Assembly (NCBI RefSeq): GCF_000317145.1 | Contig: NC_019697.1 | Coordinates: forward strand, 2,232,001 to 2,296,000 | Source of the DNA: Chamaesiphon minutus PCC 6605 | GTDB lineage: Bacteria; Cyanobacteriota; Cyanobacteriia; Cyanobacteriales; Chamaesiphonaceae | Reading direction: 5' to 3' | DNA: 64,000 nucleotides | Shown: positions 41,484-52,356 of the stretch, piece after piece | How the letters are laid out: each line of letters begins with the position of its first letter | Numbering within the stretch: the stretch's first letter is position 1 | Position numbers and translations under genes: made by a program | Notes under the pieces: model-generated | What the model saw: only the letters and a program-made list of their open reading frames with translations | Told to the model about the DNA's origin: nothing | Databases searched by the model: none

Positions 41484-43193
41484 TCAAGCTCCCTTAGCCA
41501 GTTGGAAGGCTTCTGCGATCGGCCCCAAAGCCAGGACGGGGAAGAAGGTTAAGGCACCCATGATGAGGATGACGCCTGCGGTGACGCTGGTAAATAGAAC
41601 GGTATCGGTGCGGAGCGTACCTGTGGTAAAGGGAACTGGTTGTTTGCGGGACATGCCATCGGCGAGGATCAGTAGAGCCACGATCGGGATATAACGTCCG
41701 CCGAGCAAACTCAAAGATGTACTCAGGTTCCACCAAAGGGCTGTGGGCGCGGGTTGGCTATCGGCTAATCCTTCAAAGCCAGAACCATTATTGGCAGTGG
41801 CGGAGGCATATTCGTACAGGACTTGGGCAAGTCCGTGAAAGCCTGGATTGCTGATACCTGCGAGTTGTTCGGGCAATGCTAGGGCGATCGCGCCTGGAAG
41901 CAATACGAAAATGGGATGTACGAGTAAGAGTAAGAAGCTGGTTAAGACCACCTCGTTTTTCTCGATCTTGCGTCCCAAGAATTCGGGGGTGCGTCCGACC
42001 ATCAATCCGGTCACAAATACTGCCAGAATCAGATAAGAAAATAGATAAGCAGTGCCCGTACCTTGTCCGCCCCAGATGATTTGGAGAAACAGGTTAGACA
42101 ACAGCACAAATCCACCCGCAGGCATGAAGGAGTCGTGCATGGAATTGACTGCACCAGTCATCGTCCCGGTGGTGGTGACGGCAAATAAAGCCGATTGCGC
42201 CCAGCCGAAGCGGACTTCTTTGCCTTCTAAATTGGGCTGTGTACTGCCGAGGATGGAGTTGACGAGGGGATTGCCTTGGTACTCGCCGATCGCGGTGACG
42301 ATGATAAATGCAACGTAAATAATAAACACCATCCCGAAAACTAACCAGGCTTGCTTGCGATTGTTGGCAATGACACCGTAGGCATAAATCATCGCCGTGG
42401 GAATCGAAATCATCGTCAAGATCTGAATTAGATTGGAAAATCCATTGGGATTCTCAAATGGGTGTGCTGAGTTAATTGCAAAAAAACCACCGCCGTTTTC
42501 ACCTAATTGTTTGATGATTTCAAAGTGGGCGACGGGGCCGAGGGCGATCGCTTGACGCAGATTCGGGTCTTCTAAGGTGGGCACGACGATCGGCCCAGAT
42601 AGCGTTTCGGGAACGCCCGCAGCCACTAATAAAATCGCACCCACGACACTAATCGGCAGCAAAATCCGCGTAATTGCCAGCGTCAGATCGACATAAAAAT
42701 TGCCTAACGATCTCCCTGTTAGGCCGCGAATAAAGGCGATCGCGACCGCAATTCCCGTCGCCGCTGAGGTGAAGAACATAAAACCCAACCCGACTGTCTG
42801 CGTCAAGTAACTAATCGTTGTTTCGCCAGAATAATGTTGCTGATTGGTATTGGTAATAAATGAAATAGTCGTATGTAGTGCGGTGTCCCAAGTGGGCGCG
42901 CCTAAACCAGTGGGGTTGAGCGGCAGCACTCCCTGCAACATCAAGATCGCAAACAGCAATATCGCCATTGCCAAATTGCTATATAAAATTGCCCTCGCAT
43001 ATTGCCAGCCTGTCATCTGAACTTCCGGCTTGACCCCGCTGAGGCCAAAAATCAGCCGTTCGACCGGATGCAATACTCGATCGAGTAGCGTTCTTTGACC
43101 CAAATAAACGCGGGCGATATACCCACCAAATATCGGCGTAATTGCCACGATTAGAACTAACGTTAATCCAATTTGAAGCCATCCCTGTAGCAT
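41484..43193 (-). CDS. kdpA: KdpA, potassium-binding and translocating subunit
   Basis: 569 residues with about ten membrane helices. Four pore-loop regions are visible ([61 protein letters not shown]), including the [16 protein letters not shown] selectivity-filter motif. KdpA belongs to the superfamily of K+ transporters and takes K+ from the periplasm with very high affinity. It is first in the operon and divergent from the histidine kinase gene. Confidence 0.97.
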   Translation of the reverse strand: MLQGWLQIGLTLVLIVAITPIFGGYIARVYLGQRTLLDRVLHPVERLIFGLSGVKPEVQMTGWQYARAILYSNLAMAILLFAILMLQGVLPLNPTGLGAPTWDTALHTTISFITNTNQQHYSGETTISYLTQTVGLGFMFFTSAATGIAVAIAFIRGLTGRSLGNFYVDLTLAITRILLPISVVGAILLVAAGVPETLSGPIVVPTLEDPNLRQAIALGPVAHFEIIKQLGENGGGFFAINSAHPFENPNGFSNLIQILTMISIPTAMIYAYGVIANNRKQAWLVFGMVFIIYVAFIIVTAIGEYQGNPLVNSILGSTQPNLEGKEVRFGWAQSALFAVTTTGTMTGAVNSMHDSFMPAGGFVLLSNLFLQIIWGGQGTGTAYLFSYLILAVFVTGLMVGRTPEFLGRKIEKNEVVLTSFLLLLVHPIFVLLPGAIALALPEQLAGISNPGFHGLAQVLYEYASATANNGSGFEGLADSQPAPTALWWNLSTSLSLLGGRYIPIVALLILADGMSRKQPVPFTTGTLRTDTVLFTSVTAGVILIMGALTFFPVLALGPIAEAFQLAKGA

Positions 43194-43638
43194 GGTTCGA
43201 TATTCCTGATTTGCATGAGGCGATCGAATTCGATCGATGGATCTGTAGGATACTTTTACTTTGCCATCTGCCGATTCATTTATGCTAATGATGACGCTAT
43301 TTGAATAGTTTGAAAAGATATATTTTTTGTTTAAGTCAATTCTCTTGCTAGAGCTGCATTCCAGGCTTGCTCTTGCTCTAGTTGTTTAGGTCGCGTTTAG
43401 TTTTTGTTTATTACCCTTCTCAACATCCTCTGTTTGTATCTAGATTTGCAAACTGTAATCGATCGAAAAAGTTCGATTTAAAGAGCTATTGATGTTGATA
43501 TCAACAGAGCATCTATCAAAAGATAGATATCGATCGAGAATAGTTTCAATCGAAGTAAAATTGTCGATATAACGACCGATCTAGACAGACAATTTTTGTC
43601 GTTACACTAAATAAATTAAGAGTTGTTAATAATGCCTT
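43194..43638. promoter_or_regulatory. Divergent control region between kdpA and the sensor kinase
   Basis: 445 bp without a gene. It has an AT-rich stretch (TTGAAAAGATATATTTTTTG, about 43310-43330) on the kdpA side and TTGATATCAA-like short dyads near 43495. These could hold the kdp promoter and regulator sites. No riboswitch structure was recognised. Confidence 0.4.
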
Positions 43639-44781
43639 ATGCCACTGCGGACTCATTCACCAAGTACCTCTTCAGGATCGCCAACTCACCCATCGCAAAC
43701 GTTGTCTTTACTCAGTCTGAAAAGATACTCGCTGTTGTGGGTGACAATCGGTTTATTCGGCATCGTATTTACTTTAGAGATGCTCACTCCCGCCGAGTAT
43801 GTGATGGGATACCTCTACATCAGTCCGATTTTGTTTGTCAAACCGCGACTCAACCGTAGTAGTACCCTACTGATTACGACGATCGCGGTATTTTTAACTT
43901 TGCTAAATATCTGGATTCCAGGTAGAGAAACAATTCAACCTGCAATGGTGGCAAATCGACTGATTACTGTCGTCGCGCTAATCGTCACGGGACTTTTGAG
44001 CGATCGCAATCTTCAGATTCAGCAAGCTTTGGCACAACAGCAAGCCAAACTCCAAGTCCAAGAACAACTAGCGAGCCTGCGGGAGGATTTTACCTCGACA
44101 TTGGCGCACGATCTCAAAACGCCGATTTTGGGTGCCCTAGAGACGCTCAAAGCCTTCGATCGCGAGCAATTTGGTGAGGTGCAACCCAAGCAAAAACATG
44201 TCTTGGGCGTGACGATCCGCTCTCATCAAACAACCTTACAATTGGTAGAAACCCTGCTCGATGTCTATCGAAATGATATCGAAGGCTTGCACCTGTGCCA
44301 AATCCCGATCGACCTGAGCAAGCTAGCCGAATCCGCCACCACCGCTTTATTCGATCTTGCTACCAGCCGTCGCGTTCACCTATCATTAAATTATGGTGAA
44401 TCTGAGTTTCGGCAATTTCTCTGGGTCAATGGGGATGCTTTTCAACTAGAGCGCGTATTCGCCAATCTGCTGACGAATGCCATCAATCACTCGCCACGCG
44501 GCGCAAAAGTAGAAGTCATTTTAGGCACCCAGGGTGCGCAGCAAGTAGTAAAAGTGATGGATACAGGCGCGGGAATTCAGCCTGATGAAATGCCACATTT
44601 ATTCGGCAGGTTTTATCAAGGCGAAAGCGATCGCCAAGCCAGCGGCTCTGGTTTGGGGCTATATCTAGCTCGTCAAATTGTCGAGGCGCATGACGGGACG
44701 ATTTGGGCCGAAAATCGCTCTCCCCAAGGCGCAGTTTTTGGATTTCGCATCCCGGCGATTACCCACGCTCTAAATTCCTAA
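43639..44781 (+). CDS. Membrane-bound sensor histidine kinase
   Basis: 380 residues. Four membrane segments in the first 120 residues, a coiled linker (QIQQALAQQQAKLQVQEQLASLRED), then HisKA with H157 in STLAHDLKTP and HATPase_c with N box NGDAFQLERVFANLLTNAINHSP, VMDTGAGIQPDEMPHLFGRFYQ and GSGLGLYLARQIVEAHDG. It autophosphorylates and passes phosphate to the response regulator encoded 1 nt downstream. Being divergent from kdpFABC, whose own KdpD lacks a kinase, it is a candidate partner of that short KdpD (inference). Confidence 0.93.
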   Translation: MPLRTHSPSTSSGSPTHPSQTLSLLSLKRYSLLWVTIGLFGIVFTLEMLTPAEYVMGYLYISPILFVKPRLNRSSTLLITTIAVFLTLLNIWIPGRETIQPAMVANRLITVVALIVTGLLSDRNLQIQQALAQQQAKLQVQEQLASLREDFTSTLAHDLKTPILGALETLKAFDREQFGEVQPKQKHVLGVTIRSHQTTLQLVETLLDVYRNDIEGLHLCQIPIDLSKLAESATTALFDLATSRRVHLSLNYGESEFRQFLWVNGDAFQLERVFANLLTNAINHSPRGAKVEVILGTQGAQQVVKVMDTGAGIQPDEMPHLFGRFYQGESDRQASGSGLGLYLARQIVEAHDGTIWAENRSPQGAVFGFRIPAITHALNS

Positions 44782-44782
44782 C

Positions 44783-45448
44783 ATGTCACTCGATCGCTTA
44801 AAAATTCTGTTAGTTGAAGATGACGAGCTATTTCGCCTGGGTCTACTAGTGCGATTGCAACGGGAGCCAAGTATCGAGATTTTAACCGAAGCAAACGACG
44901 GCGAAACCGCGATCGATCTTGCCAAACAGCAGTTATTCGATCTAGTACTTCTAGATATCGGTTTACCTGGATTGGGAGGGATCGAAACCTGTCGCCAACT
45001 CAAGCAAAATCACCCCAAACTGTCGATTTTGGCACTAACTTCGCGGAGCGATCGATCTCTAATTGCCCGCTTGGTGGCTGCTGGCGCGCAAGGTTATTGT
45101 CTCAAGGGTGTGGGAGCCGAAACACTGATTTTGGCCATGCGCTCGGTCATTGCAGGCGCATCTTGGTGGGACGCTACTGCCACCGCCGAAATCCACAATC
45201 TGTTTCAAAATAATCCCACAGAAGATCGAACTAATGCAACGACGATCGAATCTTTAACTAGGCGCGAGCAAGAGATTCTCCACCTCATCGCCGATCGCAA
45301 GACCGATCGCGAAATTGCCGAAATTCTTTACATCGCCCCTGGTACCGTGCGCGTTCACGTCCATACGATCTTGCACAAATTAGGCGCAAGCGATCGCAAA
45401 CAAGCAGTCGCGATCGCTATTCAAAACGGCATAGCGACAGAATGTTAA
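44783..45448 (+). CDS. NarL/LuxR-type response regulator
   Basis: 221 residues. The receiver domain (1-120) has the acidic pair VEDDE and phospho-acceptor Asp (about 58) in LVLLDIGLPGLGG, with K in LKGVG. The C-terminal LuxR HTH (about 155-215) reads ESLTRREQEILHLIADRKTDREIAEILYIAPGTVRVHVHTILHKLGASDRKQAV. The start follows the stop of the kinase gene by 1 nt. Most KdpE proteins are OmpR-type, so if this controls kdp it is a non-orthologous replacement. Confidence 0.94.
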   Translation: MSLDRLKILLVEDDELFRLGLLVRLQREPSIEILTEANDGETAIDLAKQQLFDLVLLDIGLPGLGGIETCRQLKQNHPKLSILALTSRSDRSLIARLVAAGAQGYCLKGVGAETLILAMRSVIAGASWWDATATAEIHNLFQNNPTEDRTNATTIESLTRREQEILHLIADRKTDREIAEILYIAPGTVRVHVHTILHKLGASDRKQAVAIAIQNGIATEC

Positions 45449-45596
45449 ACTAAGCGACCATCTCACGACAGCCGCTCGTCTTCAATTAGAGTCGATGCGA
45501 TCGGCAGTTAAAAAAGGCAAGGGTCGTCATGCACATCGAGACTCGTACTCATCTAAACCTGACTTAAAGCCAGGTTGATGCGATCGAGCTTTGTCT

Positions 45597-46346
45597 CTAT
45601 AAAGTGCTCGTGCCACCATCAATAATCATCTCACTACCCAGCATAAAAGATGATTCATCAGAGGCAAGGAACACCACTGCCTTGGCTATTTCAATCGGAT
45701 TGCCAAACCGTTTTAATGGTATCTGAGAGCGAAGCATCTCGGTTACCTGATGGAGAGCCTCTGCTGGCAAGCCGGACTTTCCGAGTATTGGTGTAGCTAT
45801 CGGCCCTGGACTAACTGCGTTGACCCGAATCCCGCGCTCGATTAGTTCGCCAGATAGAGTTTTGGCAAGTGAAATCATTGCCGCCTTACTCGCACTATAG
45901 ACACTAGAGTTTGGCATCCCAATATGAGCATTAATTGAGGTATTCAGCACGATCGACGCAGGATTTGCCAAAATTGGCAACAAATTCTGAATGAGAAAAA
46001 AGGGGCCTTTAAAGTTGACTGCAATTAGATTATCGAACGTTGCTTCATACCAAGCCTCAAGCGGTTGAAAAATGGCAATTCCAGCATTTAGAAATACCCC
46101 ATCGAGCCGACCGAAAACTCGCTCGATTTCTGCTACCAATCGCTGTTGCTCGTCAACTCGACCTGCATCGCTCTTAATAACGATAACCTCTTCGCCTAGT
46201 TCCTGCTGGGCTTGAGCCAATGTGTCTGGGTTCTGTCCAGTAACGACCACCCGCGCACCTTCTAACCTAAATTGCTTGGCTGTCTCCAGTCCAATCCCTG
46301 TTGTACCACCCGTAATTAGTAGCCGTTTTCCTTGTAAGCGATTCAT
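45597..46346 (-). CDS. Short-chain dehydrogenase/reductase
   Basis: 249 residues. TGGTTGIG (13-20), NAG and the YSASK catalytic motif are all present, with the Ser upstream in NTSINAHIG, so it is an intact SDR. The C-terminal MLGSEMIIDGGTSTL is typical of glucose/3-oxoacyl-reductase-like members. NAD(P)-dependent oxidoreduction of an unknown alcohol or ketone. In the same direction as the MAPEG and AraC genes upstream. Confidence 0.92.
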   Translation of the reverse strand: MNRLQGKRLLITGGTTGIGLETAKQFRLEGARVVVTGQNPDTLAQAQQELGEEVIVIKSDAGRVDEQQRLVAEIERVFGRLDGVFLNAGIAIFQPLEAWYEATFDNLIAVNFKGPFFLIQNLLPILANPASIVLNTSINAHIGMPNSSVYSASKAAMISLAKTLSGELIERGIRVNAVSPGPIATPILGKSGLPAEALHQVTEMLRSQIPLKRFGNPIEIAKAVVFLASDESSFMLGSEMIIDGGTSTL

Positions 46347-46398
46347 ATTAAAGCTCCTTGTAAGTGTGCTTAGGTTTAACTCATCATCGCGCTCTACA

Positions 46399-46809
46399 CT
46401 AGATAATTGCCAAGCTTACTAATGCAATCAGACAACCGAACTGAGCTGCTAAACACCACACTCTCAACATCGGATTCAATCCCGCAATATGGATCGCAGA
46501 ATGGATTAACCGAAATGCAATATATGTGGCAACCAGAAAATCGATTGTCGTTCCAGAAATTCCTCGCACTGTCAACAAGAACACCACACCTAGATACAGT
46601 GGCAAATTCTCAACCAAATTAGCTTGAACTCGATAAAGTCGCCAAAACAAATTTTTGTCATCTTGAGGAGTGCCAAAATCTTGCCCCGCACCACCCGCCG
46701 CTAGATGCCGAATTCTAACGGTGAGTAGAAGACAAACGATCGCGATCGTCCATCCGATAAATACTACTAATCCCCAGAGCGGGATACTCATTGCTTGAAT
46801 ATGTGGCAT
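46399..46809 (-). CDS. MAPEG family membrane protein
   Basis: 136 residues, four membrane helices. NLFWRLYRVQANLVENLPLYLGVVFLL holds the ExNPxY-like region of membrane-associated proteins in eicosanoid and glutathione metabolism, and AFRLIHSAIHIAGLNPMLRVW the next helix pair. Family members are glutathione transferases or peroxidases of hydrophobic electrophiles. A start six codons later (MSIPLWG) is also possible, as neither has a strong ribosome-binding site. Confidence 0.85.
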   Translation of the reverse strand: MPHIQAMSIPLWGLVVFIGWTIAIVCLLLTVRIRHLAAGGAGQDFGTPQDDKNLFWRLYRVQANLVENLPLYLGVVFLLTVRGISGTTIDFLVATYIAFRLIHSAIHIAGLNPMLRVWCLAAQFGCLIALVSLAII

Positions 46810-46901
46810 CTGTTGTAAGGCGAAACTACTATCGATAGTTTAAAAAAATCGCCAGTCAGCACGCTAGAAAAAAGTTGCTCAGTTTTGGGATATTCTTGCG
46901 C

Positions 46902-47813
46902 TTAGAGTTGTCGCCATTGCCTGGGTGTCTTGCCCAAGATGCTTTTGAAACATCGAGTTAGGTGGCTGGAATCGCAAAAGCCGACCCTGAAAGCAATCTC
47001 AGAAATATCTAGATTGCTGGATTCCAACAGGTATTTTGCTCGATCGATCCGCTGCTGCAAAATGTATTGATGCGGTGTAATTCCGACACTTTTCTTAAAC
47101 AACCGTAAGAAATGATAGGGACTAATTTGGGCGATCGAACTTAACTCAGTCAGCTTCAAATCTAGATCGAGATGGCTGTTTATATAGTTAGTTATCAGCG
47201 TCAATTTGGCATCAGATAGCCCATCAGCATAGCTAGAAAGCCTCGGTGATGTCGTGCAATAGTTGCGAAGTAAATGAATGGCTAACGCCGTTTTTAGGCT
47301 ATCTACGAGTAAGTTGCTGCCGATGCCACCCGTTGCTAATTCCGCACTCAAAGTGGCAAAAATACTTTGAATTAGATCGTCTCGTTTACTCATAAACTGA
47401 GGCATCAGTTCGATTCGTTCGGGATTTATCCAGTCTTGTCCGACTTGTTGAAGTAGTGTGTGTTCGATGGCTAAAATGCCGAATCGAGCGGTAGTACTCC
47501 AATTGCAGCGATGGGCGATTCCGGCAGGAATGATGGCAATATCACCCAATTGTCGTCTTTCTGTTTCCCGCGTACCAGCCAACCAACGTTCGCCGATGGC
47601 AAACCGATCTTCCGGTGTATTTGGCAACCCAAAAGCGATGACATGCATCGTATGTTGATGCTCGGCAACCTCGAACTTGGGCTGTTGATGGAGTTCGACA
47701 TGGAGACTATCCCAGCCTGAACTAGCTAGAACAGCCGGATTGGGTACGAATGGATCTGAAGCATTTGCTTGACGGTAATCGATCGTTTTTGGGGTTGGTG
47801 CTGACAATTTCAC
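46902..47813 (-). CDS. AraC-family transcriptional regulator
   Basis: 303 residues. The N-terminal part is a cupin-like sensor domain (about 35-150; EHQHTMHVIAFGL, IAIIPAGIAHRCNW). The C-terminal double HTH (about 205-300) is canonical: LKLTELSSIAQISPYHFLRLFKKSVGITPHQYILQQRIDRAKYLLESSNLDISEIAFRVGFCDSSHLTRCFKSILGKTPRQWRQ. Probably an activator of the adjacent MAPEG and SDR genes transcribed in the same direction. The effector is unknown. Confidence 0.93.
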   Translation of the reverse strand: MKLSAPTPKTIDYRQANASDPFVPNPAVLASSGWDSLHVELHQQPKFEVAEHQHTMHVIAFGLPNTPEDRFAIGERWLAGTRETERRQLGDIAIIPAGIAHRCNWSTTARFGILAIEHTLLQQVGQDWINPERIELMPQFMSKRDDLIQSIFATLSAELATGGIGSNLLVDSLKTALAIHLLRNYCTTSPRLSSYADGLSDAKLTLITNYINSHLDLDLKLTELSSIAQISPYHFLRLFKKSVGITPHQYILQQRIDRAKYLLESSNLDISEIAFRVGFCDSSHLTRCFKSILGKTPRQWRQL

Positions 47814-48079
47814 TAGAGTTATCCCTGTTTCACAACACGATACTTATTTTGGACAAATCCAAAATCGTAGGCAAGAGTAGATATATGCTGGTGTTTGATA
47901 TCTGATTCAATTGATGTCTTTAGTGCGATTGAGTGTGCTTGTTAATTTGCCACAATTACAACGGAGTGGGTGATTCATTGTTTTAAGTTTCTCTGTTCGG
48001 TATTGCTGTTAACATTCGATCTAAAATTAGATTTCTTTTGCTAATAATCGCTTAATTGTGCTGATAAAGCAGTATGATT

Positions 48080-48514
48080 TTAAATAATTTTGAGTATTGT
48101 CGATCGATCTTCAGGGTGCCGTTCATGTCCTGTGACTGCTAAAGTCGCCGCTACTAAATGAATGGTAATATCAGTAACTTTTCTGTTGGGATAAACAAAT
48201 TTTTTATACCCGTCGAATAGAGCATCATCAAAGTTAATACGATCTGGATTGTCATGAGTATATTCTAAATTTATCACATCATTTATAAGTTTCGATCTAG
48301 ATTGATTCAGTGCTTTTTTTAGCTCCAGATAGCCTGCATACAACTTAGACCAAATATCTCCTCCTTTCTTCCGGTGTGGATCGATTGCTATGTCATTTTC
48401 ATCTTTCTGAGTCAGACCGATGGCTGGGAGAAGAGCCAGCTCGAACCAGACACCACCGAAGTGGAATCTAACTAAACCATTTGCCCCTCGATTGTCGCCG
48501 TGCAATTTTTTCAC
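48080..48514 (-). CDS. Hypothetical protein
   Basis: 144 residues from a GTG start. Soluble. The N-terminal part is hydrophobic-aromatic (GLVRFHFGGVWFELALLPAIGL), the middle helical and charged, and the C-terminus contains VTDITIHLVAATLAVTGHERHPED. No family or active site was recognised. Base composition is slightly more AT-rich than its neighbours. It lies head to head (117 bp) with the NB-ARC-WD40 gene. Confidence 0.5.
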   Translation of the reverse strand: MKKLHGDNRGANGLVRFHFGGVWFELALLPAIGLTQKDENDIAIDPHRKKGGDIWSKLYAGYLELKKALNQSRSKLINDVINLEYTHDNPDRINFDDALFDGYKKFVYPNRKVTDITIHLVAATLAVTGHERHPEDRSTILKII

Positions 48515-48631
48515 CTAATTTTCTGCGACGATCGATCTCGATCGAGATCGATCGGATGACAATTACATCAAAGTAATTGTTGAATTATTCGGACTAGAAT
48601 AAGACTAGACATTCTGGCAGGATCTTTGCCA

Positions 48632-51600
48632 ATGACAGCAGATGAAGCCCTAGCATTACTCGATCGACTACTCCAAGAACAGAGTCTCCGAGATCTTCAA
48701 GAGCAAGTGTTTCGTCACGCTTGGGAAGGTTGCACCTACCCCAAAATGGCCGAGCTAATCGGTTATGACACTGGATACATCCGCGATATCGGTTACGAAC
48801 TGTGGCGACAATTAACTCAGGTATTGGGCGAACCCGTCACCAAAAATAATTTGCAAGCGGTATTGCGTCGCCAGCGAGATCGTTCGCCTAAACTAGCGGT
48901 GCCAGAAGTTACCCAAACTTCACCCCCAGATCGAGATTGCTATTGGGGCGAGCAGATCGATGTTTCTAGCGTCATTGGGCGTGAAAATGAACTCCAGCAG
49001 TTGGAACGATGGCTGGATAACAATTCTGAAGTTAATCCCCTTGAGCCACGTTGTCGGCTGATTTCGATCGTCGGTATGGGTGGCATGGGCAAAACATCAA
49101 TTGCCGCTAAACTCACTCAAAAGTTAGCAGCCGAGCGCAAATTCGAGCGCATTGTCTGGCAATCCTTACGTAATGCCCCACCGTTGGATAAAATTCTCTT
49201 TCAACTTATTGCCTTTGTCTCCCACCAACAGCAAACCGAATCTGCGGATACTGTGGATGCGCAGATCTCGCAATTGATGGCATATTTACGCACTACTCGC
49301 TGTCTGATTGTCTTCGATAATTTTGAATCGATTCTCTCCCATGGCGGTTATCGGGAAGGTTATGCTGGGTATAGCGAACTCCTGCGCCGGATCGCAACCG
49401 AACATCATGCTAGTTGTTTAATCTTAACCAGTCGGGAAAAACCCCGAACTTTGATTCATTTAGAAGGGGAATCTGGGGCAGTTTGCACGTTAGATTTACT
49501 TGGTTTGAGCGAAATAGAAGTAGCCGAGATCGGTTCTGTGAATGGTTGTCATACAGACGATTCCAGCGATTGGCATCAATTACAGCAATCTTATTCTGGC
49601 AACCCATTAGCAATTAAAATTGCGGCGACGACCATTCGGGATCTATTTGACGGTAGCGTGAGCGCGTTTTTAGAACAGGGGGTAATTCTCTGTAATGGGA
49701 TTGAGGCTTTACTGGCACAGCAATTCGCTCGATTGTCCGAGATCGAGCAACAGGCACTGTACTGGTTGGCGATCGGTCGCGAAGCTGTATCGATTTCGCA
49801 ACTATTAGCAGACTTTATTCTCAGCGGATTTAGATCTCAAGTTTTAGCCGCATTACAATCGTTAGATCGGCAAAGTCTAATCGAAAAAAGTTCGGGCTGC
49901 TTTACTTTGCAACCCGTAGTGATGGAATATGTCACTGCACAATTTATCGATAAAATCTGTGCAGAAATTACGACTTTAGATGTGACAATCTTCAATAGTC
50001 ATGCACTGATTCAGGCTCAGGCAAAAGACTATGTGCGCGAGAGCCAAGTGCGGATGATTTTAGTTCCGCTGGTCGAAAGACTCATGGGTAAATTGCGATC
50101 GAAACTAGAAATTAGAAATCAATTAGATCGAGTATTAGTTAAGCTGCGAATCGAATTTGTTGATACCAAAGGCTATGCAGGTGGCAATTTAATTAACTTG
50201 TTTCGGCACTTACACATCGACTCGACTGGCTATGATTTTTCTGGTCTGTGCATTCGCCAAGCCTATTTATCGGGCATAAATTTACACGATACTAATTTTA
50301 CGAACACCGATTGGGCAGACTCAGTTTTTACCGAAACCTTCGGCAGTATTGAAGCAGTTGCCTTTAGTCCAGATGGCGGCTATCTGGCTAGCGGCGATTT
50401 TTACGGCGATATTCGATTGTGGGATGCCCGCACTTTCCAACTGCGATCGATCCTGCGCGGTCACACTAATTGGGTCAGGGCGATGGCTTTTAGTCCCGAT
50501 GGTCGAACGCTAGCCAGTGGGAGTTTCGATCGTACCGTGTGGCTCTGGGATGTCAGTACAGGTGAGTGCTTGCAAACATTCGCAGATCGTGCCCAAGCAA
50601 TCCAGTCAGTGGCATTCAGTCCTGATGGCAAACTACTAGTCAGCGGTAGCCTTGATACTTTTGTCAATAGTAGCGACGATTGCACGATCGGGATCTGGGA
50701 TGTCAGCACTGGTGAATGTTTGAAGACCGACTATCGTGAGACGGTCTATTCAGTAGCAGTCAATCCTGACGGTCGAACTATTGTCAGTGGCGGTGCTGAT
50801 GCAAAGATCGGGCTGTGGGATATTAACACCGGACGATGCCTGAAAACATGGACGACGCATCAAGGCAAGGTCTATTCAGTGGCATTTAGCCCCGATGGTC
50901 GAACCATCGCTAGTGGCGGTGAAGATGCCACCCTCAAACTCTATGATGCGAGTACTGGTGAATGTTTGAGCACTTATTTAGGACATCGCGATGAATTAAG
51001 GTCTGTTATTTTCAGTCGGGATGGTCGAATGTTGATTAGCGGTGGCAAGGATCGCACTATCAAGCTCTGGGATGTGCGGACGGGGAACTGTTTGAAGACA
51101 CTGGTAGGTCATGAGAATTGGATTTGGTCGATCGCTGCTAATCCGACTCATCAGATCGTAGCTAGCGGTGGTGAAGACCGCACGGTCAGGCTTTGGAATC
51201 TGGATACTGGTAATTGTCTGAGAGTTTTTCAGGGTTACGCCAATACGATTTATGGGATGGCTTGCGCCCCAGCACATTCGATCGATGCGTCACCGATGCT
51301 AGCTGCTGGATATTTTGGTGGCGCGTTACGACTGTGGAATATTCAGGACGTTGGCGTAGCCTCCCCTTCGGGGAATCGCTCTACGAGTTTGAGCGGTCAT
51401 AGTAGCTCCATTAGAACGGTAGCCTTCAGTCCAGATGGTCGATTTCTCGCTAGTGGCGGTAGCGGCGACGACCCGATCGTCAAACTTTGGAGCGTCTGCG
51501 ATGGTCGGTGCTGCCACATTTTATCTGGACATACCAATGGCATTTGGTCGGTGGCATTTAGCCCCGATGGTGACATCCTTGCCAGTAGTAGCTCCGATCG

Positions 51601-52267
51601 GACGGTGAGACTGTGGAGTACGCTGACTGGGGAATGCGTCCGAATGCTACCAGAAGATACAGATTGGGTGACATCAGTATTATTTTTGACCTCCCCAACG
51701 ATACTGGCTTGTGCTAGTCGGACGATCGCATTTTGGAATATCCAGACGGGAGAGTGTATTCAGACCTTGCAGGGCGATCGGATCGGGAAGCTCGCGCTCG
51801 CAATGAATCCCGATGGCGATATTTTGGCTGGCAGTAGTGTCGATCGGAGCATTGCCCTGTGGCGCATCGATACTGGTGAGTGTCTCCAGGTTTTGCACGG
51901 TCATAATGCCTTCGTTCGGTCGTTAGCTTTCAGTCCAGATGGGCAACTGCTAGCCAGTGGCGGTGGTGACAACACGATTAGGCTCTGGGATGTTCGCAGT
52001 GGTGAATGTTTGAAGAGCTTACAGGGGCATACGCATGGTGTGTTTGCAGTGGCGTTTGTGCCCCACTACAGTCAGGAATTTGCCGATCGACAGTTGCTAG
52101 CTAGTACTGGTACTGATGCCAGCATTCGATTCTGGGATGTTGCTACGGGTGAATGCGTCAAAATCATCCAATCGCCACGACCCTATGAGGGGATGAATAT
52201 TCGGGGCATCCAAGGATTGACTGCTGCCCAGCAGGAGAATTTAATAGCCTTAGGAGCGATCGGATAG
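48632..52267 (+). CDS. STAND NTPase: N-terminal HTH, NB-ARC, pentapeptide linker, 14 WD40 repeats (paralogue of 21011)
   Basis: 1211 residues with the same domain order as the protein at 21011. HTH-like domain 1-80 ([16 protein letters not shown]...[23 protein letters not shown]), NB-ARC with Walker [10 protein letters not shown] (about 148-156), LIVFDNFES and LTSREKP. Pentapeptide-like linker ([28 protein letters not shown]), then 14 WD40 units and the shared tail [16 protein letters not shown]. One WD40 blade carries a hairpin repeat in frame (51350-51378), which replaces the usual TGECL turn by [12 protein letters not shown]. Probably a ligand-sensing oligomerising switch. Confidence 0.93.
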   Translation: MTADEALALLDRLLQEQSLRDLQEQVFRHAWEGCTYPKMAELIGYDTGYIRDIGYELWRQLTQVLGEPVTKNNLQAVLRRQRDRSPKLAVPEVTQTSPPDRDCYWGEQIDVSSVIGRENELQQLERWLDNNSEVNPLEPRCRLISIVGMGGMGKTSIAAKLTQKLAAERKFERIVWQSLRNAPPLDKILFQLIAFVSHQQQTESADTVDAQISQLMAYLRTTRCLIVFDNFESILSHGGYREGYAGYSELLRRIATEHHASCLILTSREKPRTLIHLEGESGAVCTLDLLGLSEIEVAEIGSVNGCHTDDSSDWHQLQQSYSGNPLAIKIAATTIRDLFDGSVSAFLEQGVILCNGIEALLAQQFARLSEIEQQALYWLAIGREAVSISQLLADFILSGFRSQVLAALQSLDRQSLIEKSSGCFTLQPVVMEYVTAQFIDKICAEITTLDVTIFNSHALIQAQAKDYVRESQVRMILVPLVERLMGKLRSKLEIRNQLDRVLVKLRIEFVDTKGYAGGNLINLFRHLHIDSTGYDFSGLCIRQAYLSGINLHDTNFTNTDWADSVFTETFGSIEAVAFSPDGGYLASGDFYGDIRLWDARTFQLRSILRGHTNWVRAMAFSPDGRTLASGSFDRTVWLWDVSTGECLQTFADRAQAIQSVAFSPDGKLLVSGSLDTFVNSSDDCTIGIWDVSTGECLKTDYRETVYSVAVNPDGRTIVSGGADAKIGLWDINTGRCLKTWTTHQGKVYSVAFSPDGRTIASGGEDATLKLYDASTGECLSTYLGHRDELRSVIFSRDGRMLISGGKDRTIKLWDVRTGNCLKTLVGHENWIWSIAANPTHQIVASGGEDRTVRLWNLDTGNCLRVFQGYANTIYGMACAPAHSIDASPMLAAGYFGGALRLWNIQDVGVASPSGNRSTSLSGHSSSIRTVAFSPDGRFLASGGSGDDPIVKLWSVCDGRCCHILSGHTNGIWSVAFSPDGDILASSSSDRTVRLWSTLTGECVRMLPEDTDWVTSVLFLTSPTILACASRTIAFWNIQTGECIQTLQGDRIGKLALAMNPDGDILAGSSVDRSIALWRIDTGECLQVLHGHNAFVRSLAFSPDGQLLASGGGDNTIRLWDVRSGECLKSLQGHTHGVFAVAFVPHYSQEFADRQLLASTGTDASIRFWDVATGECVKIIQSPRPYEGMNIRGIQGLTAAQQENLIALGAIG
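51350..51378. repeat. Hairpin repeat inserted in frame in a WD40 blade
   Basis: GTTGGCGTAGCCTCCCCTTC followed by GGGGAATCG. Neighbouring blades read LWNIxTGECLxxLxGH at this place; here the connection is [23 protein letters not shown]. The open frame is kept. Confidence 0.75.
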
Positions 52268-52356
52268 AATCCCTTGGAGATCTCGATCGTTGCGATCTTG
52301 GCGATCTTGAAGAGAAAAAACTTCGACTTCCCCATGACCTATCATTACCATTACTT

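Noticed and set aside
43194-43638. Possible c-di-AMP riboswitch upstream of kdpA
   Set aside because: The expected conserved stems and loops of the ydaO motif could not be found by eye.
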